A stretch of DNA of 64,000 nucleotides, taken from positions 2,852,001-2,916,000 of the forward strand of contig NZ_CP051155.1 of assembly GCF_012277275.1 (NCBI RefSeq), in the 5' to 3' direction. A program made the translations under genes and the position numbers. Below are positions 9,434-17,207 of the stretch, piece after piece (within the stretch, counting starts at the first letter, position 1; the number at the start of each line of letters is the position of its first letter). The stretch is from Gephyromycinifex aptenodytis (GTDB lineage Bacteria; Actinomycetota; Actinomycetes; Actinomycetales; Dermatophilaceae). The notes below the pieces were generated by a model that had not been told where the DNA came from, did no database searches, and saw only the letters and a program-made list of their open reading frames with translations.

Positions 9434-9459
9434 GGCAGGGGCCCGGGTGGGCCCCTGCC
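9434..9459 (-). terminator. Hairpin downstream of fepB
   Basis: An 11 bp perfect inverted repeat (GGCAGGGGCCC / GGGCCCCTGCC) with a 4 nt loop begins 6 bp after the fepB stop. There is no T tract, as is common for actinobacterial terminators. Confidence 0.7.
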
Positions 9460-9465
9460 GGCGGA

Positions 9466-10515
9466 TCACTGGGCGAAATGCTTCTCGAGCTGGTCCAGGC
9501 AGGCCATGGCTGCGTAGTAGTCGAGACGGAAGGTCTCCGGCCCCATGTAGACGACCTGGCCCTTCTTGACGGCGGGGGCCGCGTTGTAGGCCGGGTTCGT
9601 CGTGATGACCTCCTTGGTCTTGGCGCCGGGGGCGAAGACGATCCACGTGTCGCCCGCGAGGCCCTTGACCACGTTCTCTGTGGAGAGTTCGACGATGTCG
9701 TCGCGCTTGCCCATGCTCGTCGTGCCGGTGACCGACTCCGGGATGGGGGCGAGGGTGAATCCGAGGTCGGTGAGCAGGCGCCCGTGCGCGGATTGGGGCG
9801 TGAATGCCGCGGCGCCGGAGCCGTCGTCGAAGTTGACGAACGGGGACACCGTGCCCTCCGGGAGCTTGATCTTGGCCTTGACTTCCTGCAGTCGGGTCTC
9901 GTAGGCCTTCTTTACCTCTGCGGCCTTGTCCTCGTGACCGGTGGCCTGGCCTAGCTGCTCCGTGACCTCGAGCCAGCTCTTGTTCGACCCGTTGATGACG
10001 ATGGTGGGCGCGATCTTGGCGAGCTGGTTGTAGAGGTCGAGGGCAGAGTCGCCGCCGGTTGCCGCGACGACGATGAGGTCGGGCTGCAGCGCGGCGACCT
10101 TTTCGGCCGAGGGGGCCGCGGTGTCGTAGGCCACCTTGACGCCGCGCTCCTTGGCGATGGGGCCCCACTGAGAGAAGAAGCCTTGGTCGTCGGAGACGTC
10201 GGTGTTGGGTTTGGTGGCCGCCGTGGCGATGACGGGGGCGCCGACGGCGAGGAGGGGGCCGGTGAGGGTGGGTGAGGTGGAGACGATGCGCTGCGGCTGG
10301 GCCTCGAGCGTCACATCGCCCTTGTCGGATTTGACGGTGCGCGGCCACCCCGTGGTGGTTGTCGCGTCGGTGGCGGGTGCGTTGCTCGCCGTCGCTGCGC
10401 TCTGCGGGGTCGCAGATTGTGGCGATTCCTGGGTGCCGCAGGCGGACATGCCCAGGCATAGGGCGAGGGTGAGGGCGGCAGCGACGGTGGCGTGGCCGCG
10501 GGGTGAGTGTTGCAT
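9466..10515 (-). CDS. fepB: Ferric-catecholate (enterobactin-type) siderophore-binding lipoprotein FepB
   Basis: A 349-residue extracytoplasmic solute-binding protein of the iron-siderophore ABC family. A lipoprotein signal ends in the lipobox GMSAC (C26), followed by a Thr/Ala-rich linker. The mature part follows Escherichia coli FepB closely as remembered, with matching blocks such as PQRIVSTSPTLTG, VSDDQGFFSQW, ATGGDSALDLY, GKRDDIVEL and the terminal TFRLDYYAAM, so a catecholate ligand is more likely than a hydroxamate. It has a GAAAGGG ribosome site and its own DtxR/IdeR-like box at 10541-10559. It is separated by 124 bp from fepC, so it is probably a second iron-regulated transcript. Confidence 0.93.
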   Translation of the reverse strand: MQHSPRGHATVAAALTLALCLGMSACGTQESPQSATPQSAATASNAPATDATTTTGWPRTVKSDKGDVTLEAQPQRIVSTSPTLTGPLLAVGAPVIATAATKPNTDVSDDQGFFSQWGPIAKERGVKVAYDTAAPSAEKVAALQPDLIVVAATGGDSALDLYNQLAKIAPTIVINGSNKSWLEVTEQLGQATGHEDKAAEVKKAYETRLQEVKAKIKLPEGTVSPFVNFDDGSGAAAFTPQSAHGRLLTDLGFTLAPIPESVTGTTSMGKRDDIVELSTENVVKGLAGDTWIVFAPGAKTKEVITTNPAYNAAPAVKKGQVVYMGPETFRLDYYAAMACLDQLEKHFAQ

Positions 10516-10540
10516 GGTTCCCTTTCGACGGAGTGCCTAG

Positions 10541-10559
10541 TTAGGCAAGGCGTACCTTA
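10541..10559 (-). promoter_or_regulatory. DtxR/IdeR-type iron box upstream of fepB
   Basis: TTAGGCAAGGCGTACCTTA matches the 19 bp iron box consensus TTAGGTTAGSCTAACCTAA at 13 or 14 positions, including both TTAGG and ACCT-A ends. It lies 26-44 bp upstream of the fepB ATG, where repressor binding would block initiation. Confidence 0.8.
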
Positions 10560-10639
10560 TGTCGCAATATGTCGCAATCTTCCGGTGTGATGACGTCCGC
10601 GGCAACCCGACGGGGCAACCGCGTGGCGTGTGGAGCGGA

Positions 10640-11485
10640 TCAGTCGTTGGCGAACGGCGGCACGATCATCGGGGTGCCGGTCACGGGATCGGGGCAGACG
10701 TGACAGTCGAGACCGAAGACGTCGCGGGTGAGATCGGGGGTGATGATGTCGTGCGGATCCCCCTCGGCCACGATGCGCCCGCCGCTCATCGCCACGAGGT
10801 GGGTGGCGTACCGCGCGGCCTGGTTGAGGTCGTGCAGGACGGCCACGAGGGTGCGCCCGCCGTGCCGTTGCAGGCGGCGACACAGGTCGAGCAGCTCGAC
10901 CTGGTGGGTGAGGTCGAGGTAGGTCGTCGGCTCGTCGAGCAGGATGAGCGGGGTCTCCTGGGCCAGGACGAGTGCGAGCCAGACCCGTTGTCGCTGACCA
11001 CCGCTGAGCTGGTCGACCTGCCGGTCGGCGAGGTCGGACACCGAGGCGAGGCGCATGGCCTGGGCGACGGCCTCTTCATCGGCGCGGGACCACTGGCGCA
11101 ACAGGCTCTGGTGCGGTGAGCGTCCCCGGGAGACGAGCTGGCGCACGGTGACGAGGTCGGGGGCAATGGAGCTCTGGGGCAACAGGCCGATGCGGCGGGC
11201 CACCTCGCGGGTGGGGCGGCGGTGGATGTCGTCGCCGTCGAGGACGACGCGCCCGGCGGTGGGCGTGAGCAGGCGGGCCAGGGAGCGCAGCAGAGTGGAC
11301 TTTCCGCACGCGTTGGGGCCGACGATGACGGTGAACCCGCCGTCCGGCACATGGAGGTCGAGCCCCTCGGCTACGACGCGGTCGTCGTAGCCCAACGTGA
11401 CGTGCTCGGCGGACAGACTGGACGTCATCACGGATCCGTTCGGGTGAGGTGTGGTGGTCATGGATGTCACCGTCGCGTGGGTCAT
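10640..11485 (-). CDS. fepC: Ferric-siderophore ABC transporter ATP-binding protein FepC
   Basis: A 281-residue ABC ATPase energising the FepDG permease at the inner face of the membrane. Walker A is GPNACGKST, the Q-loop region LLPQSS, the signature LSGGQRQR, Walker B LILLDEPT, with the switch histidine in AVLHDLNQA. ATG 11485 overlaps the fepG stop (ATGA) and is chosen on that coupling; it gives a 19-residue Thr-rich extension, and internal ATGs at 11461 or 11428 would give a conventional N-terminus. Third gene of the minus-strand fepDGC run. Confidence 0.95.
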   Translation of the reverse strand: MTHATVTSMTTTPHPNGSVMTSSLSAEHVTLGYDDRVVAEGLDLHVPDGGFTVIVGPNACGKSTLLRSLARLLTPTAGRVVLDGDDIHRRPTREVARRIGLLPQSSIAPDLVTVRQLVSRGRSPHQSLLRQWSRADEEAVAQAMRLASVSDLADRQVDQLSGGQRQRVWLALVLAQETPLILLDEPTTYLDLTHQVELLDLCRRLQRHGGRTLVAVLHDLNQAARYATHLVAMSGGRIVAEGDPHDIITPDLTRDVFGLDCHVCPDPVTGTPMIVPPFAND

Positions 11486-12507
11486 CGGCGTCGCAGCTCC
11501 CGGGTAAGGAGCCACACGAAGAAGAGACCGCCGAGAGAGGCGGTGACGACGCCGACGGGCAGGTCGGGCAGCAGGCGGCCGGTTGCGAGGTCGCACAGCG
11601 ACAGCAGCGCCGCGCCCATGAGGGCGGACGTGACGGGGCCGACGTCCCCGTCGCCGGTGAGCCGGCGGGCCAGGTGTGGGGCGGCGAGGGCGACGAACCC
11701 GATGGGTCCAGCCACGGAAGTGGCGACGGCCACGAGCAGGGTGCCAAGCACGACGAGGACGGCGGTGCCGCGCCGGGGCGAGACGCCGAGGGAGGTGGAG
11801 AGGTCGTCGCCGAGGGCGACGATGCGCAAGTGGCGGGCCTGCGCGGCGGTGGCGACGCACAGGATGAGCCCGAGCCCCGTGGCGGGGAGCGTGGCCTCCC
11901 ATCCGACGCCGTCGAGGGTGCCGAGGATCCAGCGGCTCGCGGCGAGCGCCGTGTCGGAGTCTGCCCGCAGGAGGAGCCACCGGTTGACGGAGGTGAGGAT
12001 GGCGGTGATGGCGATGCCGACGAGGACGAGGTGCAGGCCGGCGCGGCTGCCGCCGCGGGTGAGCAGCCACGTGATCGCGACGGTGACGACGCCACCGGCG
12101 AAGGCGGCGGGAGCCCGAAGGGAGAAGTCGGCGGCGGCGGTGAGCACCACGAGCAGAGTGCCGGTGGTCGCCCCGGTGGAGAAGCCGATGATGTCGGGGC
12201 TGCCGAGAGGGTTGCGGGTGACGGCCTGGAAGATGGCGCCGCTCATGCCGAGGGTGGCGCCCACCGTGAGGGCCAGAAGCGCCCGGGGGAGTCGCCAGTC
12301 GAGGACGACGAGGCGGTCGAGGCCGGTGCCTCTGCCGAGGAGGACCTGGACGACACGGCCCACGGGCAGGGTGATGTCGCCCAGGACCAGGGCGGCGAGT
12401 GTGGCGGCGAGGGCGGTGGCGGCGAGGATGAGGCCCACGAGGACGGAGCGCGGGTGGGCGGCGAAGGAGACCCGCTCCCCGGCGAGGCGGACGGCGACGG
12501 TGCTCAT
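11482..12507 (-). CDS. fepG: Ferric-siderophore ABC transporter permease FepG
   Basis: A 341-residue FecCD-family permease with about nine or ten helices. The family blocks LDWRLPRALLAL, LGMSGAIFQAVTRNPLGSPDIIGF and AGPIGFVALAAPHLARR match FepG-type subunits, including the GSPD form of the conserved NPL motif typical of FepG rather than FepD. ATG 12507 overlaps the fepD stop as ATGA; the 3' end overlaps fepC the same way, so the transporter is translationally coupled and would be made in balanced amounts. Confidence 0.94.
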   Translation of the reverse strand: MSTVAVRLAGERVSFAAHPRSVLVGLILAATALAATLAALVLGDITLPVGRVVQVLLGRGTGLDRLVVLDWRLPRALLALTVGATLGMSGAIFQAVTRNPLGSPDIIGFSTGATTGTLLVVLTAAADFSLRAPAAFAGGVVTVAITWLLTRGGSRAGLHLVLVGIAITAILTSVNRWLLLRADSDTALAASRWILGTLDGVGWEATLPATGLGLILCVATAAQARHLRIVALGDDLSTSLGVSPRRGTAVLVVLGTLLVAVATSVAGPIGFVALAAPHLARRLTGDGDVGPVTSALMGAALLSLCDLATGRLLPDLPVGVVTASLGGLFFVWLLTRELRRR

Positions 12508-13565
12508 CGGCCACCCCGCTGGAGACGACGGACGAGGACGAGCAGGACGGGGGCGCCCACTGCGGCGGTGAGGAGCCCGACGGCGATCTCGCCGGGGCGG
12601 GCGATGATGCGGCCCACGATGTCGGCGACGAGCACGATGAGCGGGCCGAGGAGGAGGGTGAGGCGCAGGGTTCGGCCCTGGGTGTCGGCGCCGAGGCCGC
12701 GGGCCAGAGGTGGGGCCATGAGGCCGACGAACCCGATGGGTCCGGCGACCGCCGTGGCGGCGGCGCACAACAGGGTGATGGCGACGAGGGCGATGCCGCG
12801 GGTGCGGACGAGGCTCGTGCCGAGGGCTTGGGCGAGGTCGTCGCCGAGGGCGAGGTCGTCGAGCGGTCGGGCGAGGGTGAGGGCGAGTATGACGCCGAGG
12901 GCGATCGCGGGCAGGGTGCGATCGAGCGCGGGCGTCGAGGTCACGAGTGCGCCCACGTCCCAGTAGCGGAAACTTGCGAAGGCGCGGGGGTGGGTGAGCA
13001 GGACGGCGGAGATGAGACCCCCGATGGAGGAGGAGACGGCCACGCCGGCGAGGACCAGGCGCACCGGGGTGGCGCCGCCGGGACCGGTCGACCCGATAGC
13101 GAACACAAGCACGCTGACAGCGACAGCTCCGGCGGCGGCGCACAGCATGTGACCGGCGGGGGTGTCGAGGCCCCAGAAGGCGATGCCGCACACGACGAAC
13201 AGGGAGGCGCCGGAGGTGACGCCGAGGAGTCCTGGATCGGCGAGGGGGTTGCGGGTGACCGCCTGCATGAGGGCGCCCGCCACTGCGAGTGCCGCCCCGA
13301 CGCCGAGCGCGAGCAGGGTTCGGACGACGCGCAGGTGGCCGATGATGTACGCCTCGTGGGAGCCGTCGGGGTGGAGCAGGACGTGCCGGACCACCCCCAG
13401 GGGGATGTCGTTAGATCCCACGGCCAGTGAGGCGGCGCAGGCAAGGACGAGCGCCGCGGTCAGGGCCGCCAGGGTAAGGATGTGGCGGCGTCCGGCGCGG
13501 CGGCGCTCGGCAGGTGGGGGCTGGCTCGGAGGCACGCGTCGGTGCATGGCGATGGTGGCGCTCAT
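12504..13565 (-). CDS. fepD: Ferric-siderophore ABC transporter permease FepD
   Basis: A 353-residue FecCD-family permease with an N-terminal basic cytoplasmic stretch and nine or ten helices. The blocks LRVVRTLLAL, VAGALMQAVTRNPLADPGLLGV and AGPIGFVGLMAPPLAR are diagnostic; the NPLADP form is typical of FepD/FecC partners. The start has an AAGAAGAG ribosome site and lies 70 bp from a strong iron box at 13635-13653 in the divergent region facing the entA remnant, so fepDGC should be iron-repressed. Confidence 0.94.
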   Translation of the reverse strand: MSATIAMHRRVPPSQPPPAERRRAGRRHILTLAALTAALVLACAASLAVGSNDIPLGVVRHVLLHPDGSHEAYIIGHLRVVRTLLALGVGAALAVAGALMQAVTRNPLADPGLLGVTSGASLFVVCGIAFWGLDTPAGHMLCAAAGAVAVSVLVFAIGSTGPGGATPVRLVLAGVAVSSSIGGLISAVLLTHPRAFASFRYWDVGALVTSTPALDRTLPAIALGVILALTLARPLDDLALGDDLAQALGTSLVRTRGIALVAITLLCAAATAVAGPIGFVGLMAPPLARGLGADTQGRTLRLTLLLGPLIVLVADIVGRIIARPGEIAVGLLTAAVGAPVLLVLVRRLQRGGR

Positions 13566-13634
13566 CGGCTCTTCTTCGTCGGTATGTGCCTGCGGACCGG
13601 AAGGGCGGAGGGAACTCGTCGCGGTCGAGAGAAG

Positions 13635-13653
13635 TTAGGTTAGCCTCACCTTA
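13635..13653. promoter_or_regulatory. DtxR/IdeR-type iron box between fepD and the entA remnant
   Basis: TTAGGTTAGCCTCACCTTA differs from the 19 bp consensus TTAGGTTAGSCTAACCTAA at two positions only. It sits between the divergent fepDGC transcript and the former biosynthesis operon, 70 bp from the fepD start, and abuts the entA remnant start codon. One bound repressor could control both directions. Confidence 0.9.
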
Positions 13654-14074
13654 TGATAACGACCACGACTGTGCTTCCCGCAGTCGCCGTTGCGAGCGCC
13701 GCTGGAATCGGAGCGGCCTGCGTCGCCCGGTTTGCCGCCGCCGGTCATCCCGCCGCCGCCTTGGTGTGCGCCGCCCAGGGTGTTCGCCCGGTGAGCTCGC
13801 CGAGTAGGACCACAGCGAGGTGCGCGCGATGATCGACGCCAACCTCTTCGGGGTACTCCACGCGCTGTTGGGTGACGACGAGGACGCGAGGCAGGCCGGG
13901 TGGTCCGTCACGCTGCGTGAGGATCGCGCGGACCACCGCCTCGGCATCCCGCTCGGACGCATCGCTGATGCCGATCACATCGCAGGCGTCGTCGCGGCCC
14001 TGTGTCGCGCCGACTTCGCCCACGTGAGCATGCAGGAGATCTACGTCGACGGCGGTGCGACGCTGCATGCCTGA
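13653..14074 (+). pseudogene. entA: Remnant of 2,3-dihydro-2,3-dihydroxybenzoate dehydrogenase (entA/dhbA)
   Basis: Pieces of an EntA-like SDR lie in the right order but in two frames with large gaps. The first 59 codons (13653-13832) give a degraded Rossmann start (SAAGIGAACVARFAAAG) running straight into an ALVCAAQGVR segment that resembles the LVNAAG-x-R block. A second frame, containing the stop TAG at 13805, then reads MIDANLFGVLHALL and ends in LGIPLGRIA and IYVDGGATLHA, matching the EntA C-terminus. About 140 of ~250 codons remain; the second Rossmann strand and the catalytic Ser-Tyr-Lys region are missing. It cannot encode an active enzyme. Confidence 0.85.
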
Positions 14075-15188
14075 GCACCCGCTTTTCGCCGATCTGGACC
14101 AGGCCGTCGCGCGCGTGCGTCCGGCCGTGACCACGCTCCTGCACGAGATCCACGCCTATGCCGAGCCCGCGTTCGCCGAGCACCGGTCAGCTGCCGCGTG
14201 TCGGGTGGTGTTGTCCGACAACGGGTTCGACGTCACCGGCGTCGAGGGGCTGCCGACGGCATTCGTCGCCCGGCGGGGGGCGGGCGCATTGCGCGTCGCG
14301 GTATGCCTGGAGTACGACGCACTGCCGATCGGCCATGCCTGCGGACACAACCTCATCGCCGCCGTCGGGGCCATTACTGCCGTGGCCCTCGGTGAGGTGG
14401 CCGACCGGGCAGGCCTGCAGGTCACGGCGGTCGGCTGCCCGGCCGAAGAGTCCGGGGGAGGCAAGGCGCTGCTGCTCGAGGCCGGGGTGTTCGACGGGAT
14501 CGACCTGGCTGTCATGGCCCATCCAGGAGATCACGACTCGGCGTGGTTCGACTCCTGGGCGCTCTCGACGCTGGAGGTCGTCTTCGACGGCGAGGCCTCG
14601 CACGCGGTGCGTGAGGCGCACGTGGCGAGCCAGCCTCGCGATGCGCTCGTGCTCGCCGAGACGGCCCTCGGGCTGATGCGGGGGCACCTGCCGCCCGACT
14701 GCGCCGTGGTGGCTGCCCCGACCGGCGACCTGGGCACTCCCGGTGCCGTGCCGTCGCACACCCGGCTCGCCCTCGAGGTGCGGGCCCCCGACGCGGAGCT
14801 CCTGCGGGCCGTGCGCGAGCGGGTCGAGCGGGCCTGCACCGGGGTGGCCGCCGCCGCGTCGTGCACCGCCACGATCACCGCCGTCGACCCCGACTACCTC
14901 GACTTCCGCACCGACCCCGAGCTGGCCCGCCTCTACGCCGACACCGCCCGCGACCTGGGGCGCGACGTCGGCCCGGGCCGCGGCCGGTTCGCCATGACCG
15001 ACATGGGCAACGTGTCGCACGCCGTGCGCGCGATCCACCCGATGTTCGACATCACCGGCGGTGCCTGCGCCCCGCACGAACCGGAGTTCGCCGACCACGC
15101 CCGCTCACCCCGCGCGCAGGACGCGGCCGTCACGATCGCCACCGCCCTGGCCCGCACCGTCCTCCTGGTCGGCAACCCCGTCGGCTGA
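14067..15188 (+). CDS. M20-family amidohydrolase/peptidase in the siderophore island
   Basis: A 373-residue cytosolic metallohydrolase of the M20D type. The dimetal site region shows EYDALPIGHACGHN near residue 92 and CPAEESGGGKALLLEAG near residue 138, with the distal histidine/aspartate region MAHPGDHD and C-terminal GGACAPHEPEF. ATG 14067 overlaps the end of the entA remnant by 8 bp and has no strong ribosome site, so it was probably coupled to entA and now depends on read-through. It is intact, unlike its biosynthetic neighbours. A role in cleaving an amide of a siderophore or precursor is inference from location; generic aminoacyl or indole-amide hydrolysis is also possible. Confidence 0.85.
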   Translation: MPEHPLFADLDQAVARVRPAVTTLLHEIHAYAEPAFAEHRSAAACRVVLSDNGFDVTGVEGLPTAFVARRGAGALRVAVCLEYDALPIGHACGHNLIAAVGAITAVALGEVADRAGLQVTAVGCPAEESGGGKALLLEAGVFDGIDLAVMAHPGDHDSAWFDSWALSTLEVVFDGEASHAVREAHVASQPRDALVLAETALGLMRGHLPPDCAVVAAPTGDLGTPGAVPSHTRLALEVRAPDAELLRAVRERVERACTGVAAAASCTATITAVDPDYLDFRTDPELARLYADTARDLGRDVGPGRGRFAMTDMGNVSHAVRAIHPMFDITGGACAPHEPEFADHARSPRAQDAAVTIATALARTVLLVGNPVG

Positions 15189-15472
15189 GCCACGCCGCGC
15201 CCGAGGAGGTCGAGAACCACTTGCTCGCCCACCCCGGCGTGCACCAGGCCGCAGTCACCGGCGGCGACGACGTGCCCGGTCAGCGAGGTCGTGGCCTACG
15301 TCGTGCCCGCCGACCGGGACGCCGGGCGACAGCTGACGGCGCTGCCCGCGTGGGAGGCGGCCCGCTGCCTGCGCGACCACCTCCGCAACCGTTCCATCGC
15401 TGAAGATGCCCGACCGCTACCACGTGGTCGACCCTGCCTCCCGCCGCCCTCGGCAAGACGAGCGCCGGATAG
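15189..15472 (+). pseudogene. entE: C-terminal remnant of 2,3-dihydroxybenzoate-AMP ligase (entE/dhbE)
   Basis: Only the last ~95 codons of an EntE-type adenylation enzyme remain, broken over three frames. The first frame reads PEEVENHLLAHPGVHQAAVTG, the second EVVAYVVPADRDAG and RDHLRNRSIAE, the third KMPDRYHVVD, and a last shift restores LPPAALGKTSAG then TAG at 15470-15472. These correspond in order to the EntE C-terminal subdomain, including the catalytic GK lysine block. The ~440 N-terminal residues are absent. No product is expected. Confidence 0.85.
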
Positions 15473-15592
15473 ATCACGTCCATGTCGAGGCCCATCCCCG
15501 GGACGCAGGACCACTCGCCGACCACCGGACCGGCTACCCGCCACGGACACCCCCCGCGGCCCAGGCCGCACCGACCTCAGCAAGGAGCACCG

Positions 15593-15778
15593 ATGAACCC
15601 GTTCGATGACGACTCCGGCGTCTTCCTCGTCCTGCGCGACGACGCCGACCGGCACAGCCTGTGGCCGACGTTCGCGGCCATCCCCGCGGGGTGGGCAGCC
15701 GTTTTCGGCCCCGACTCCCGCCAGGCCTGCCTCGCGTACGTGGAGCAGCACTGGACCGGGCTGCAGGTCGCCGGATGA
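15593..15778 (+). CDS. mbtH: MbtH-like NRPS accessory protein
   Basis: A 61-residue protein with the full MbtH signature: [13 protein letters not shown] at the start, [14 protein letters not shown] in the middle and [13 protein letters not shown] at the end. MbtH proteins bind adenylation domains of non-ribosomal peptide synthetases and are often required for their activity. The gene has a good ribosome site (CAAGGAGCACCG) and overlaps fes as ATGA. No NRPS is present in the window, although its relic position between entE and fes is where one would be expected, so it is either an orphan or serves an NRPS elsewhere. Confidence 0.93.
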   Translation: MNPFDDDSGVFLVLRDDADRHSLWPTFAAIPAGWAAVFGPDSRQACLAYVEQHWTGLQVAG

Positions 15779-17007
15779 GCCGGCAGCCGGAGTGGTGGCC
15801 GGGCCCGCCCCCGCGGGTTGAGAGCGAGACCGTGCGCGCGTTGATCGCGGACCCCTCGGCCGAGCGGGTCTCCCAGGTCCTGGATCGGGCCGCGCAGGGC
15901 GGTGGCGTGATCGTCGAACCGGCGCCGGGGCGCGGTGGCGAGGAGGTGTACGTCACGTTCGTCACCCGGGCCACGGACGAGGACCCCGAGTGCGCGGTGA
16001 TCCTCGACACCATCACCGACACCCACCGCGCCGACCTCACCCCCATGCGTCTGGAGCCCGTGCCGGGCACCGACGTCCTCGCCGGGAGCTTCGCATTGCC
16101 GATCGACCTGCGGGTCACCTGCGCGTGGTGGGCCGGCCGGGACCTCGATCTGCAGGCCGGACGCGACCGCGACGGCTGGTGCCACGTCCTCGCCCACTGC
16201 ACGGCCCCAGCCTGGTCGGACGACGTGGTCGGCAACGCCCACGGCGGCCTCGGGTCGGTCCTCGCCCTGCCCGACGCCCTCGCGCAGCCCTGGTACGCGC
16301 CCCGGCCGGGTGTCCCCGCCGGGGAGGTCTGCACCGTCAACGTGTTTTCCGCCCACCTCGGTCGGATGGTCGACGGGTGGATCCACGTACCGGCCGGGGC
16401 GACCGGCCCGTTCGCGCTTGCGGTGCTGCTTGATGGGGACATGTGGACGCAGATCCAACCCCTGGGGCCGACCCTGGACAACCTGCACCACGAGGGGGCG
16501 ATCCGTCCGACCATCACGGTGTTCGTGGATTCGGGCGAACGCGCCCTGAGGTTCGCCGAACTGGGGCTGCACCCGAAGTTCCCGGCGTTCGTCGCCGACG
16601 AACTTCTCACCCGGGTGCGGGCCTTGGGGGACATCCAGGACGACCCGCGTCACCACGTCGTCGCCGGTCAAAGTCTCGGTGGGCTGGCGGCGGCGCAGGT
16701 CGTGCACGCCCGCCCCGAGACGTTCGCGTCGGCGATCGTGCAGTCCGGCTCCTTCTGGTGGCCCGACGAGGAGCACCCCGGCGAGCTGACCGAGCGCTAC
16801 CGTGCCGACCCGCCGCCGAACGGAGTGCGGATCTTCCACGAGGTGGGCCGGTTCGAGAACCAACTGCTCGACGTCAACCGTGAATTCCGTGACGTGGCGA
16901 GCTCCGTGGGCGTCGAGGTGACCTACCGGGAGGTCGCGGGCGGCCACGACTACGCGTCCTGGCGCGGCGGGTTGGCCGACGGCCTCGTCCACCTTCTTCG
17001 GCCGTGA
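15775..17007 (+). CDS. fes: Enterochelin esterase-like hydrolase (Fes/IroD type)
   Basis: A 410-residue cytosolic alpha/beta hydrolase of the enterochelin esterase family, which hydrolyses ferric tri-catecholate lactones to release iron. The N-terminal ~190 residues form the Fes-specific domain; the esterase domain has the nucleophile in VAGQSLGG (S300) and the catalytic histidine in AGGHDYASW (H391). Blocks such as LLDGDMW and SGSFWW are also typical. ATGA overlap couples it to mbtH. Being intact together with FepBDGC, it would complete an import-and-release route for catecholate siderophores. Confidence 0.92.
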   Translation: MSRQPEWWPGPPPRVESETVRALIADPSAERVSQVLDRAAQGGGVIVEPAPGRGGEEVYVTFVTRATDEDPECAVILDTITDTHRADLTPMRLEPVPGTDVLAGSFALPIDLRVTCAWWAGRDLDLQAGRDRDGWCHVLAHCTAPAWSDDVVGNAHGGLGSVLALPDALAQPWYAPRPGVPAGEVCTVNVFSAHLGRMVDGWIHVPAGATGPFALAVLLDGDMWTQIQPLGPTLDNLHHEGAIRPTITVFVDSGERALRFAELGLHPKFPAFVADELLTRVRALGDIQDDPRHHVVAGQSLGGLAAAQVVHARPETFASAIVQSGSFWWPDEEHPGELTERYRADPPPNGVRIFHEVGRFENQLLDVNREFRDVASSVGVEVTYREVAGGHDYASWRGGLADGLVHLLRP

Positions 17008-17105
17008 GGGCCCAGGGGCGAGGGCGGCGGCCGGGGCGGCTCTGAGCATGAGGTTGGTGATCGGGGATCGACCGGTGAGGTCGGCGTCGTGGGGGCCTTG
17101 TTGCC

Positions 17106-17146
17106 CCGGCAGGTCGCCGTGGTGTGTAGTCACGGCGACCTGCCGG
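17106..17146 (+). terminator. Long hairpin downstream of fes
   Basis: A perfect 16 bp inverted repeat (CCGGCAGGTCGCCGTG and its complement) with a 9 nt loop, about 100 bp after the fes stop. It is the likely terminator of the mbtH-fes transcript; no T tract is present. The rest of 17008-17207 holds no supportable gene. Confidence 0.65.
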
Positions 17147-17207
17147 ACGCCGTGTTGTGGCCCGGGGAGGAGCCGTGGGTGCGGCAGACGGTGGAGTCGC
17201 GTCGTCG

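Noticed and set aside
11449-12966. Long plus-strand open frame opposite fepG and fepD
   Set aside because: It is antisense to two clear permease genes, encodes an Arg/Gly/Glu-rich composition with no family, and results from the GC-rich third codon positions of the real genes.
13653-13832. Independent 59-residue Ala-rich peptide gene behind the iron box
   Set aside because: Its content is explained by degraded EntA segments in the correct order; it is treated as part of the pseudogene.
17089-17207. Possible fragment of a histidine phosphatase (VVCSHGDLPDAV) upstream of the SDR remnant
   Set aside because: The match is very short, overlaps a 16 bp hairpin that already constrains the sequence, and no neighbouring block supports it.
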